NCBI GenBank assembly: GCA_037501455.1
Contig: CM074862.1
Coordinates: 88,993,501-89,057,500 of the forward strand
Source: Lantana camara
Taxonomy: Eukaryota; Streptophyta; Magnoliopsida; Lamiales; Verbenaceae
DNA: 64,000 bases
Direction: 5' to 3'
In this document: positions 1 through 11,568 of the stretch, in pieces
How the letters are laid out: every line of letters starts with the position of its first letter
Position numbering within the stretch: the stretch's first letter is position 1
The notes under the pieces: generated by a model
Seen by the model: the letters and a program-made list of their open reading frames with translations, nothing else
Database searches by the model: none
What the model was told of the DNA's origin: nothing
Program-made: the position numbers and the translations under genes

Positions 1-1802
1 CATTAAGCTACGGGACTTAACCTCGCATAGGGATGGAGGTTATGAAACAAGTGTCTATGGCGTGACCTAAATCAACTCCAAGTCGAAGAGTCTAATAAGC
101 ATGGGGATGTTGACTTGACTCGTTTGAGACTTGCTCATACTACGTGCCTTTAAGAAAGGTTACTTTGTTTCATAAGTATTGAATGTAGAGACATTCACAT
201 GCGTATGGGGGTGCTTGTTAGGGAACAAGTACACTGAGGATCCCGATGGGGACACCTCAATGGGGTAAGGCTTTTATGCCTTAATGATGAGGTTGGTTCC
301 CTGGTTATGGTAGTGTCTAAATGGTCCTTAGACTTGAGGCTCCATTGATGCTCTGTGCATGACAAGGGCAATGTTTGATATGCGCCTAGAGATTCATGGG
401 TTCCATGAATCTCGTTATGTTTGTATGTTGGCATTGTTCGAATCATGTATGGGGGCATATGAGAGGCCAACATAGAATCTATCGCTCGTCTAGAAGAACG
501 AGTGAATCACCCATGAGTTCTATTGTAGCACATTCCACTTAAATCCTTGCGCAAGGTAGTGAGATCTAAATTAGGAAATGGGTTTCCTAGAGTGTTAGAT
601 CAAATGGAATTGCTATTAGAATAAATTCATAGCATTAGGACTAATAGGGTTCTATTATTCCCATGCCCTAGGTCCTAATCGGGGATTGGACGATAGAAGG
701 ATCTTATCTCACGGTATCCATGAGACTGAAAGGTTCACAACATAAACTTCACCTGTTGGATGGGTGGTCATGAGCTTGTCACTAGACATCGATCATGATA
801 TGTAGGTACTGATTAATTAAAAGGAGTTTTAATTAAACAGTGATTAATTGGAAGGGTTTAATTGAATCAATAAGATAAATTGTTATCTAAAATACCACGT
901 TAAGAATGTGGGCCTACTACTATTCATTGGTGAACCTAAGGGGTCACACAATGACTCGAATTGAACAACAAGATTATCTAAAGATCAATAGAGATTGATT
1001 GATAAATTAAAAGAGTTTAATTTATGAGAGAGTAATTAATTAATAATTGTATTAATTAATTTATGCTTAATTGTTAAGCTATTGAGAATAGATGTTAAAG
1101 AGTTAACATTAATTTAAATAAGTGTATTTAAATTAATTGGACTTGAAATTTAATTAGGAGTAATTAATTTTTAAGTCCACAAATTTAATTAGATATTGGA
1201 CTTGTGATTTAATTAATGTAATTAAATTAAGTCCACTAATTAAAATGAATATTGGGTTTTTAATTTAATTAAGTAGTAATTAAATATAAGCCCAAGACTG
1301 GCCCATAGGGTTTTTGACCTAGGGCTGAGTATTTAAGAAAGATAAGGGAGAGAAATCAAATATCGTTGTTTTTTCTTCTTTTCTGCTTTCTCTCCAAGTC
1401 TCTCTTCTCTCTCATCTCTCAATACTGTATTGAGAATGCTATTGGATAATCAATACCTAATTAGTGTTCTAGTGTGTATTGAGAATGCTATTAGATAATC
1501 AATATCTAATTAGTGTTCTAGTGTGCTAATTGAATAGTTGTTCAATTACGGGTCGTGGACTACCTTAGAGGAATTCCGCGTGGGATTCTTGGAAGAAGAT
1601 CGGATAGAAGAGAAACGGGTAGGTTTTGGAAAACCTTCTTGTCATCGTCATCAATTGGAAGCGAAAGAGGTATTTGATTCTTCTTCCGTTTAAATCGTAA
1701 ATCTGAATCAAAGGCTGATCTTAATTGGAATTCCGATAAAACTTGTTTTATAATCCCTAAAAATTTTAATTTCCGCTGCGTTAGGGTTGACGAATTCCAA
1801 CA
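1..1802 (+). mobile_element. 3' part of a Copia-like LTR (left end outside window)
   Basis: Long non-coding stretch ending in a typical LTR terminus (CCAACA at 1797-1802). Read in reverse complement this end resembles the first 40 bases of the solo LTR at 7660, including the shared AGCAGCGGAAATT-like block, so the two belong to related families in opposite orientation. A TATA-like TATTTAAG near 1329 followed by a pyrimidine-rich leader (1365-1420) marks the U3/R border and gives plus orientation. A 56-bp stretch around 1428-1520 (ending in the repeated 'attgagaatgctatt') is duplicated in tandem. No coding ORF was seen. The left end and target duplication lie outside the window, so solo LTR and intact element cannot be told apart. 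Confidence 0.65.
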
Positions 1803-2438
1803 CGTGTGAGTTTGTGAGCGTTAGGAATTTATTTTAATTCTTTAAATTACTATTTTCCTATATAACATCATAATTTTTATAAATTGCATATCATTATATT
1901 TATGTGAAATATATGAATTTATATCAAAATTGAGAATTACTTTGAAATAATTGTTACGTGAAATAATTGCCAGATTTGATTTAATTGCCAAATTGTCCTT
2001 ATATGATCATTTCTTTAACTTTAAGGATCAAATTGCATCACCATTCATGGACTTAATTGCTCAATTTCCAAAACCATTCATCCTTGATTGCATGACTTGT
2101 TAGGTTGATGGACTAAATTGTAAATTCAATATTTCACTAATTTAAAAAATGGTGATTCACGATATATCTCTTCTCCATGCTTCCTTATTCATTTTTCATC
2201 CAAATCCTCCAACACTTTGCTTCCTTTCATTCTCTATTCATCAAGAAGAAAAGGAAAGATTAAGATTTCATCATCTGAAGCAAAATTTTCCCGAAAATCC
2301 CAAGTTTTGAAGCTCAAGCATCCATTCTCATCATCTTCTTCCATTTCTTTTCATTCAAGGTGGGTGTAGGCTTGGGTTCATGATTCTTGATCATTTATCT
2401 GGTAGCTAGGGTTGTGAATTTGTGAAATAAATGGATTA

Positions 2439-5380
2439 TGTAATGCCCCGTGTTTTCACATGTGCAGGTAAGTACTACGTGCGCGTTTACATTTAATTAT
2501 ATGAGTTATAAATTGAGTTACTAATTGAATTTGTTTATAATTTGAATTATTTGTTTAAATTTCATATGAATTCCAATGTGAGTTATGAATATATGAACGA
2601 AGTTGTGCGAATGTGAATTTTGTGAATTGGGTGTTAATTGAAATCTTTCGTGTTATATGTGCGTACCCTGGGCTCGATTGTAACTTATTTGAATGTTTTG
2701 GACTCAATTGAAAATTGAGTTTGGGCTTAATTGCCACTTTTTGAAAGTTTAGGGACCTATTTGAATAATAGGCAACCCTGAACGGTTTTCGCGATATCTT
2801 GCGCTCCGGACCTCGAAATCGAGATCCGACTTCGGCGTTGAATTTATTTCGACGATACCTACTCTTTAAACTTGACCTTATACCTTTTTGATATCATTTG
2901 AACCTTCGACAACGAACCTTTCCATAGCCTCGACCTTTATAACTTGTTTTGAACCCTTTTTCTTAAACGAACCGGACTTGGATCGACCCGAATCCTACCC
3001 TAATGACTCTAAATATCAGCAATTCTTCCACTTCCTTCTCCATATTTCCATTTTCATTGGTTCATCATCTCCACAAGAAGCAAGAAGACTCCATTTTCTT
3101 CCAACCAAATTTTGAGCTCAAGCTTAACCAATCTTCCATCTTTCTCTAAGGTAATTAAGGATTCGCAACCTCCATCTTCTCCTCTATCTTCTCATCTATG
3201 GAAAGCTTGAAATGAGTGAAGAATTCGTATGTTTTGAATAAGAGCTTGAATAGCTTGATTGGGGTTTGATCTTGAACATTGAATTTCATGATTTAAATTG
3301 AGAATTGATGCATGAGGGATGATGCTTGAAGCTTCCTTATCATTTCTATATGCTTGAATTCTATGTTGAGTGATTATAGCATGAATTGCCATTAATGGAG
3401 CTTGAAGCTCCATGCTTGAAGATCATGAATGATGATGATGATTTTGCCAACTTTGGACATGAATTCCTATGTTTTAGCTTAAGTTACAAGTTATATATGA
3501 ATTATAGGGATTGAATTCATGTCTAAGTGTGACATAAGAGCTTCTTGGTGGCTGCCCTGTTTCCTTAAACTTTTCCCTCACGCAACAGAGCTTCTGCTCT
3601 GTTTTCTCTTTCAAAACGACGAGCTGACACGGCCGTATCAGCTTTGAACTGAAAATGGACACGGCCGTATTGGACGTTCGACCTGTGAGAAATATTTTCC
3701 AAAAATCGGACACGGTCGTGTCCAATTCCTTTGTAAACTCAACACGGCCTTGTCAAGCTCTCGACTTGGAAATTTTATTTCCTAAAAATCGGACACGGCC
3801 GTGTCCAAATCCTTTGAAAATGTAACACGGCCGTGTCATTTGAATTGGCAGCTTTGGGGAACCTCTTTTCTTGTTTGTATCACGTTTATTATTCGTAATT
3901 GGGAAATATATGCAACGTGAATTGGTTAAGCTATGGACTATGATTGATTTATAACCTTGAAAACTATATAAATGCAAGAATGAAGAGTATGAAAGCTATG
4001 AACGCTATGAATACGTGAATGAATACGATTTTATTCGTATATTGAATGGAATTTGATGAATTATGTGTTTAATTGTCTTCTATGGTCTTTATGATCAAGT
4101 TATTACGTTTTATGCACTTCATCACATTCCATTGCATAGTCGAGCGTCAAATGTGGTCATATTTGAGTCTCACACTACCTTTGTCACACAGATATTGATC
4201 CAGTGGGAGACGAGGCCGGGCAGTGAGGTCTTTGTCGGGTTCTTTTTGTCTACCAGGTGAGTTTTTCTTCTATTAGCTAACGATATGACCCAATATACCT
4301 AATGTGCAATCTTTTGGCCAAAGATATATAAATATATATTGAGTCTTTCAATGAATTAATGTTTTCAACGTAAAGCCTTTATTATGATTATCTTACCAAA
4401 AGTTTTGGCGAGAAATGAATGTTCACAATGAATGGGGGTCCGGGACTTAGTATATGTGGTGAACCGGGGAAGCTTGGGCTGACGGGAATCCATATATATT
4501 AGTTCCATCAATTACGGTAACCTAGACTTCATTAGGAGATTAGTGAAAGAAGGGGAACCGAGCTTTTGGGGATTCATGTACCCCTCTAGCACCAATGAAT
4601 GAGGGTTCGGGCTTTGCAAACCCGTCCCCTAACCGGAGGAAGAAGAAGTAAATGAATGATCGAACGAATAATCAAATGAATGTGCACGAAAGAATGAATT
4701 GCATGAATGAATGAACGATTAATGAATTACACGAGGTGCTGGTTGGAGATAATGCACGCCCCCTCGCCGGGCCACAAATGACCTAATGAATGAAATGAAT
4801 TGTTATAATCCTATTCGTTGTATTTTACTTCCCGCTTGGGGAAAATTATTCTAAAACCTCGAATAAGGATTATAGCTTGCATGTATGTGTTTAAATTCCG
4901 TCATATTATGATATTAAGCCTGTTTTGTACCCACCAGTCTGTCTAAGACTGAACCCGGAGTTGTTTCAGTTCTTTTGCAGGAAGGGATGCTAGGCTGGAT
5001 ACAAGTCTGAGAGAGAGAGTCTAGCATTTCTTTTCATTACACTCATATGTTTATGTTTATGATATTTTGGATATTGTACATGAATGGAGCGTACATGTTT
5101 TGTATGAGACTTACTGATTTTACTTGAACATAAATGTTGGTACCTAGAGCATATAGCTCAATATATGAAATATGAATTATTGCTTCCGCTGTTCGGTTAC
5201 TTGGATTAGTATTGTTGTTGTGTTGTTGCGGTTGGGGTTTAAGTTATAGGCTAGTCCCGCCTGGCTTAGCGAGTGTGTATGTCCCCGTTCGCTATGATTT
5301 GGCACGTGTATGGAAATCCATTTCATATACGGGTCGGGTCATGGTGCGGGGGATGTGACGTCTTGCGCTCGGGCGTTACA
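2439..5380 (+). mobile_element. Solo LTR (2942 bp) with perfect 5-bp target duplication GATTA
   Basis: The element begins TGTAATGCCCC and ends GGGCGTTACA, so it has TG..CA ends with a short inverted repeat. It is flanked by GATTA at 2434-2438 and again at 5381-5385. No gag, protease, RT or integrase ORF lies between, so this is a solo LTR left by LTR-LTR recombination. The last 160 bases match, in reverse complement, the starts of the LTRs at 17,084 and 55,566, placing it in the same broad Gypsy-type LTR group. It contains six GACACGGCCGTGTC-type palindromes at 3625-3838. Confidence 0.9.
3625..3838. repeat. Cluster of six GACACGGCCGTGTC palindromes in the solo LTR
   Basis: Copies start at 3625, 3657, 3708, 3742, 3791 and 3825. 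The best copy, GGACACGGCCGTGTCC at 3791-3806, is a perfect 16-bp palindrome; others differ by one to three bases. Start-to-start distances are 32, 51, 34, 49 and 34, which means three close pairs. The last two pairs sit in a tandem unit of about 83 bp. Confidence 0.85.
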
Positions 5381-5672
5381 GATTATGTGTTGGTGGATAC
5401 ATGAATATGTGAATTTGACTTGGATTGATAGATGAATTCATGGAAGATTTGAGGTTATTTGATGAATTCTTACATGAACATGAAGCTTATGATTTTTGAT
5501 GATTTTTCATGATTTAAGTGTTTATATGGAATATTATTGCACCTTGAACATGTGTGCAACTTGTTTTCCAGAATTTTTGCATTTCAGTGATTGAAACTTG
5601 GGTTTTTGGTTGCTTTGTTGTTGTTGCCGAAACCTCCCCTACTTCTGCTCTGTTTTTCAAGTTGCAGAAGCA

Positions 5673-5902
5673 TGGGAACGACCCTTCTCGCTTCAGTGCA
5701 TTATGGGAACGGTTGTTCCCATATTTTTAAATCAAAACTGGCGAGTGAACCTAGGAACGGTCGTTCCCATTTTGGCCTGCGAGCCGGAATGATCGTTCCC
5801 AGCAAAAGCTTTTTTTATAAAATATAAATCGCTGGGACATTTTCGGAAGGGCGTGGGAACGGCCCTTCCCATTTTGAACTGGAATCCGGAACGGCCGTTC
5901 CC
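5673..5902. repeat. Cluster of six GGGAACGGCCGTTCCC palindromes (plus-oriented LTR)
   Basis: Copies start at 5673, 5705, 5753, 5785, 5855 and 5887. Distances are 32, 48, 32, 70 and 32, so there are three pairs with an exact 32-bp pair spacing. The same kind of cluster, also with six copies, is present at 56,935-57,155 in the related LTR. Confidence 0.85.
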
Positions 5903-5907
5903 AGGCC

Positions 5908-7274
5908 TGTGACAGAGCAAAATATCCCACATTGGAATTGAGGAGAACGAAATCTTCCCTTATAAGGGGAGATGGATACCTCACCCTGTGGACGCGTTCT
6001 GCGCTACAACTGGGTTCTCTAGTGGGCGCAGGAACAAAACCTTGAGGCCGTTTCGATTAAGGGCGTGCAAAGCGGATAATATTCACAGGAAGGTGGTTCT
6101 GGGCTGTTACATATGGTATCAGAGTCGGGGCCTGTAACAACCCAAAGACCCGCCGTTCGATATTGTCCGCTTTGGCCAAGGGTAGACCCCAAACACCTCA
6201 CGGTTTTACGTTTCGAGCCACTGGTATAACCCAGTGCACCCAAAAGGCCTCTACTCAGGGGAGAGGGATCCACTACTTATAAAGCAGCTTCAAACCACTC
6301 TCCAATCCGATGAGGGACAAGCACCTTAGGCTATTACAGTCTACCCCCCCATAAGGGCCCAGCGTCCTCGCTGGCACACCGAATCCGGGTCCCTGGCTCT
6401 GATACCATTTGTAACAGCCCAAAAACCCGTCGTTCGATATTATCCGCTTTGGCCAAGGGTAGACCTCAAACACCTCAGGGTTTTACGTTTCGAGCCACTG
6501 GTATAACCCAGTGCACCCAAAAGGCCTCTACTCAGGGGAGAGGGATCCACTACTTATAAAGCAGGTTTGGGATCCACTACTTATAAAGCAGCTTCAAACC
6601 ACTCTCCAATCCGATGTGGGACAAGCACCTTAGGCTATTACAGTCCACCCCCCGCATAAGGGCCCAGCGTCATCGCTGGCACACCGAATCTGGGTCCCTG
6701 GCTCTGATACCATTTGTAACAACCCAAAGACCTGTCGTTCGATATTGTCCGCTTTGGCCAAGGGTGGACCCCAAGCACCTCACGGTTTTACATTTCGAGC
6801 CACTGGTATAACTTGTCCCACATCGGATTGGAGAGTGGTTTGAAGCTGCTTTATAAGTAGTGGATCCCTCTCCCCTGAGTAGAGGCCTTTTGGGTGCACT
6901 GGGTTATACCAGTAGCTCGAAACGTAAAACCGTGAGGTGCTTGGAGTCCACCCTTGGCCAAAGCGGACAATATCAAACCGCGGGTCTTTGGGCCGTTACA
7001 GGGTCCGCCGGTGTGCCAGCGAGGACGCTGGGCCCTTATGGAGGGGTGGATGTAATGTCCCACATCGGAAGTGAGGTGGATGTAATGTCCCACATCGGAA
7101 GTGAGGAGAACGAAATCTTCCCTTATAAGGGGAGATGGATACCTCACCCTGTGGACGCGTTCTCCGCTACGGCTGGGTTCTCCAGTGGGCGCAGGAACAA
7201 AACCGTGAGGCCATTTCGATTAAGGGCATGCAAAGCGGACAATATTCATAGGAAGGTGGTTCTAGGCTGTTACA
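5908..7274. mobile_element. Cluster of TRIM (miniature LTR) elements, Cassandra-like
   Basis: Six LTR copies of about 190-235 bp are recognisable. Plus-oriented: about 5908-6111, about 6812-7000 and 7081-7274. Minus-oriented: 6133-6338, 6410-6642 and 6715-about 6811. The three minus copies are separated by internal segments of only about 72 bp. Each segment contains a primer-binding site complementary to initiator tRNA-Met (TGGTATCAGAGC type, e.g. 6114-6124 plus, about 6397-6408 minus) and a G-rich polypurine tract, giving LTR-internal-LTR-internal-LTR. LTR interiors resemble plant 5S rRNA (GGGTGCACTG..ATACCAG and GTGCTTGG blocks, e.g. 6891-6950), the known hallmark of Cassandra TRIMs. There is no coding capacity; movement would depend on other elements. 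The first 30 bp of the last copy is duplicated at 7051-7080. Confidence 0.75.
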
Positions 7275-7659
7275 ACACACATATACATACATACAATATA
7301 TATACACATTCTTGCTCCAAGAATTCAAACAATCAAGCATAGTATCCAAAAATTATCACATATTGAAGCACATACACACAAAGATTCAAGTTATAAAGCA
7401 AGAATCACATATTTACAAAAACCCACATATATATATAAATATATATACATATATATATACACACAAACCTTGGAAAAGAAGGAGGAGAAGGGGAAGGAAT
7501 GATTGAAGCTTGAATTCTTGCTTGGAGTTTGAAGATATGACCTTGTCTCTTGCTCCTTTGCTTGGATTTGGAGGTGATAAAGAAGAGGGAATGGAGAGAG
7601 AAGGGTTTCTTGGATGAAGAAGAAGAAATGAAGAGAAGAATGAAGAGAGAGGGGGTTTG

Positions 7660-8701
7660 TGTTGGAAAACAAGAATCAGAAAGCAGCGGAAATTTAAAAA
7701 TTTTTCCAACAAAAGGATCTTGGACTCGCAATCGTGTATCCAAATTCGTAGAGATCAAGAAACTCACTTGGGTAGTAGCTTTCTTGACACGTTTTGAGCC
7801 GCCCTCAAACGCGCTTCATGCGGTAATGGCAACCCGTTCCTCGAAATCTCTTTCTACTTCAGAATCCATTGTAGGGATGACAATCCACACCAACCTAGAT
7901 TCAATTCATGTTAGGGAAATTCTTAACAATATAACATAAAGAAAGAAACATGAAACGAGAAAAGCAGGATTGAAACTCCCTTCGAAAACCAGTTTTGCGA
8001 AAGTAGAAAACTGCCAGTCACAAAACCCTCGTGAAAAAATTCATCCTTCAGGATATGGACGAACGGTTTTCGCCATCTTCTTTGGTTCGATTTTTTTCAT
8101 TCGTTTCATGTTGGGTTCAGAATCGTTTCATCATCCCTTCTGATCGTTTTGCTTGATCCCCACTTTTTGGTAAAGCTCGAATCTTCAAAACTTCTAACTT
8201 GAAGCTCTCTAGAGATAGTCCACCAACTTGGCTACAATCTAACTAGTAAGGATGCTAGTTCTCTAGTTAGTGTTTTGGCTTAACCTAGGGTTTTGTTTAT
8301 CTTGGAGAAAGGATGGTGTTCAACACATGAACCAAAAGAATTCTCGATTAGCTCTAAGGGGAGCTCGAGCTCCCCTATTTATAGGATGGGAGTGGCCTAA
8401 AATCCTAGTCCTTATGGACTAAGGATTTGGTCCCTCTCTCCTATTACTTGATCATCAAGTAATTTTGACTTTGACTTTGAATTCAAATTCAAATCAACTT
8501 TCAAGAGAGCTAAAATATCCAAACTATTTTTGGATAATTTTTATACTTTATTTATTTAAAATAAATAACTTATTTTATCTAATTAATTAATTCATAATTA
8601 ATAAACTAGATTATTTTTCTCCAAAATAAGATTTTCTTTTTAATTCAAAATCAAACCAAAGTCTATTAAATAATTAACACTTTTAATTATTTAATATATA
8701 T

Positions 8702-8761
<60 letters not shown>

Positions 8762-9982
8762 CGTGAGACACATGTCACAATGACACGTGTCACTCACGTG
8801 ACCCACACGTGTGGTTTCACACGTGTGGAACCCTCTTGGCCCGATTAACTCGTTTAATCATTTTAAAGCCTCAACTCATGTAACAAAGTTGTTGTGTGTG
8901 ACCCTCTAGGTTCTCAATTCAATTAGCAGTGACCCTAACTAATTAATTCACTAATTAATTAATCAGTCCACAGATTAAACGACCATAGTCTAGCAACAGG
9001 TGTTTAACCCCTAGCTGAATTGGAATGTTCGGATTCGTCAGAACCTTTAAGTCATTGATTTATGTGAGATACAATCCTCCTACTTACTATCTCTCAACCA
9101 AGATCTAGGGTAAGGGAATAATTAGAACCCTAATAATCTGGTCTTAAAGCTAAGTGCATTTCATATCCATTTGATCTCAATCCAAGAAACCCTTTTCTTG
9201 ATGTCTTGATCTACTGCCTTGGCCAAGGACTCCATATGGCATATGAATGACTTACACAATAAGAGATCACCTTGCAAACGCAAGTGTAGGTCCTTTCTTG
9301 ATTCTCATTCACTTTCATGAGTCACTTGTGCAGCCCCAGCATAAGCCTTGAATCAGTTGTCTAAGGCGACACCCTTTAAAGCTTATACCAAAGACTACAG
9401 AGTTAACTCATAAAGTGACATGGAACCTCAAGTCTAAGGATCAATTAATCACATCAATGACTCGTGAGATATTTCCTAATCTGGAAGTTTCCATTTCCTG
9501 AAATAGAAACTTCCTTTCCCATTTAGGAATCTTCTTACACGGGGCACCTCGGTGAACTTACTTATTGAAGTAAGCACCCTCATGTATCACGCACGTATCA
9601 ACTATACACTTTGCACCTCCATGAAACAAGGTGGTCCTTCTTAAGGGCGTGATCCCACAAGCAAGCCTTAGAGGAGTCAGGTTGACACTCCCACTGTCGG
9701 TAGGACTCATCGGCTTGGAGTATTTTACTAATCATGACTTATGTGATATAGGGCTCGTTTCATGAACCATTTCACCTAAATGGTAGAGTCCTAAAGTCAT
9801 CAGGATTATGGGAGTTCTCATACATGCACAGCTAAAGTAAACGCATACCAAACGAGAGCATATAAAGAAGTGTTTGCCTATGGTATTAATCAATCGTATA
9901 TTATTCAAAGATTGTCTGTGATACTAGGAAAGTCCCAAAACGGATTATGACTAATCGGCTTTCTCGGGCACTATTCCTAACA
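7660..9982 (-). mobile_element. Copia-like solo LTR (2323 bp) with perfect target duplication GTTTG
   Basis: Begins TGTTGGAAAAC and ends ATTCCTAACA. GTTTG occurs directly before (7655-7659) and directly after (9983-9987), a perfect 5-bp target duplication. A minus-strand TATA box (TATAAATA, complement of 8376-8383) with a leader to its left shows minus orientation. It contains an (AT)n microsatellite at 8699-8758. There is no internal domain, so it is a solo LTR. Confidence 0.9.
8699..8758. repeat. (AT)n microsatellite
   Basis: About 60 bases of nearly pure TA dinucleotide inside the Copia-like solo LTR. Confidence 0.95.
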
Positions 9983-10442
9983 GTTTGATCGTGTAATAAT
10001 GGAGAGAAAAGGAGGGAATTTGCACTTTGGTCCTCCAAGAATTTAAGTGCTCCAATAGGACCCCTAGGTTTGATAAGTTGGCAATTGGGTTTAAATCTAA
10101 AGTTCGATTGAGTCCAAGGATTTCATATAATTTCAAATAAGTGCATAAGTGAAATAAAACATTTAATTAGCAAGTAAACATGTTATAAACGAATTTAAAT
10201 ATCATAGTCAAAGATCACCTAAATCATATAGATCACTTAATGGCAATTAATTCAAGAAAGTAAAATATATTAGACATCCGTGTAGCACTTAAAGCACATA
10301 AAAGTCACATAATAGCAAATAGTTCATGAAATTATTAAATGAAACAGTCAATTAGCAATTAAAACATAATTAAAATCACAGAACACGTCTAAACCCACTC
10401 GTGACGTTATACCTGACTTGTCAAGAAAACGGGGCGTTACAG

Positions 10443-10509
10443 TACTCGATTATATGAATCGAGTACTCGACTAATAAAGGATCGACTACTCGATTATATG
10501 AATCGAGTA
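10443..10509. repeat. Two tandem copies of a 23-bp palindrome
   Basis: TACTCGATT-ATATG-AATCGAGTA occurs at 10,443-10,465 and 10,487-10,509 with 44-bp period, each copy able to form a 9-bp stem. A shorter derivative (GAATCGAGTTCTC) follows at about 10,526. It lies directly beside the LTR end at 10,441. Confidence 0.85.
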
Positions 10510-11568
10510 CTCGACTAAGGGAGAATCGAGTTCTCTTATGTTGAAGTCGAAAACTCTATTTGGGTGTATTTTTTGCCAAAATCATATTCCAAAACGTGTG
10601 CTAGGGCCTATAACCTTGGGGAACCTGAATCAATTAGTTTGGGCAGTAATTTGTCATCGGGAAGAATCCAATCTGTCGATACAATCATACATTTCTCCCC
10701 ACATATTGATAAATTTTATAACGTATACATAATGGACTCATTTGTATGACATCCAAAACAATTTATGGAAAGTAATGCATTGAACCCAGATAACGAATTC
10801 AATGTCAAGTTGGAAAGGATCATTGAGTGAAAACTCATACGAACCGATATCATTCAAAACATAAAATTCAGAAAAAACCCATACGAATCGGAATCGTTCT
10901 GACCTTTGATTGTTGTTGTTTGACATTGTCAGTGTAATCAGAGAGATACCGTTGTTGAATGTGATCGGAGAACACAACGATCGGAGAAAAAATTTCAGAA
11001 AAATAGGGTTTTGGGTCGCACAGCAGTCGCGATTTTGGTTGAATGTGATTTGGGGTCAGTTTGTAATTTGTATAAATTTTGGGATCCCAAAGACCTGTTC
11101 TAATGCAGATTCAATTAGGGGTAGTAAATAATTAACTGTTAATTAGATTTTAATGAAGCAAAGGATTAGATAATTAATTCTTTTGAAATTAGGAGTTACA
11201 CAACCAAAAAAAAAAACTTGCGTGTCCCTTATAACGCAATGCCCGGTTGTAACTGACCTTTTCCTTCCCTCAGACTCAAAACGCAAGAGTATTAAACCTC
11301 AGGAATCCATAAGTGGAAAAACTCATGCTTGATAAAATACAGCGAGAAAAGACATGTCTCATGTTTTAGGGGTTTAGGGGTTTTAAGCCAACACTCCGTA
11401 TTTTAGGCCTTAGGCGGTGAAATATGTAAAAGGGTTAAAGTGTGTGGGCGTCTGTGAAATAAGGCACAATTTCAAATGCTTAGAAGAATAGGATTATTTT
11501 AATATTTTAAATTTAGACTAAGAATAAATTTTGAAAAGTTTTAGGTAATGCAGGATGTTTATTAAACA
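10510..11568. other. Unassigned stretch with one possible gene start on the minus strand
   Basis: A minus-strand ORF (10,738-10,977) has a polar start near 10,934 (MSNNNNQRSERFR) and a leader-like sequence upstream (10,980-11,130). I recognise no family and no splice-linked continuation, so it could be a gene fragment or chance. The rest to 11,568 is AT-rich with no supported gene. Confidence 0.25.

Larger units (their letters stand above)
1803..5907 (+). mobile_element. Plus-oriented Gypsy-type LTR, interrupted by a younger solo LTR
   Basis: The pieces 1803-2438 and 5386-5907 are together the reverse-complement counterpart of the LTR at 55,566-57,960. They share the motif order AATTGAGAA..GAAATAATTG..TAATTGTCCTTA near the start and the same cluster of GGGAACGGCCGTTCCC palindromes at 5673-5902. 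The element is split by the solo LTR at 2439-5380, and its left end is lost at the junction with the Copia-like LTR at 1802. Its right part is replaced by the TRIM cluster from about 5908. It carries no protein-coding ORF. Confidence 0.6.
7275..10441 (-). mobile_element. Minus-oriented Gypsy-type LTR fragment, interrupted by a solo LTR
   Basis: The segments 7275-7659 and 9983-10,441 resemble the right half of the LTR at 55,566-57,960: long A-rich leader, GAAGGAGGAGAAGG purine stretch, then the ending ACGGGGCGTTACA at 10,429-10,441. The solo LTR at 7660-9982 splits it. The beginning of this LTR (TGTAGCACCC type) is missing and the left border is the TRIM cluster. No coding sequence was seen. 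Confidence 0.55.

Noticed and set aside
195..473. 92-codon ORF on the minus strand in the first LTR
   Set aside because: Lies in LTR U3 sequence, low-complexity composition, no recognisable domain.
6860..7342. 160-codon ORF on the plus strand
   Set aside because: Read-through of TRIM LTRs and (AT)-rich DNA; no coding signature.
7391..7767. Overlapping Phe/Ser-rich ORFs on the minus strand
   Set aside because: Translation of a purine-rich LTR leader and microsatellite.
10443..10509. CRISPR array
   Set aside because: Plant nuclear context, only two palindromic units, no spacers.
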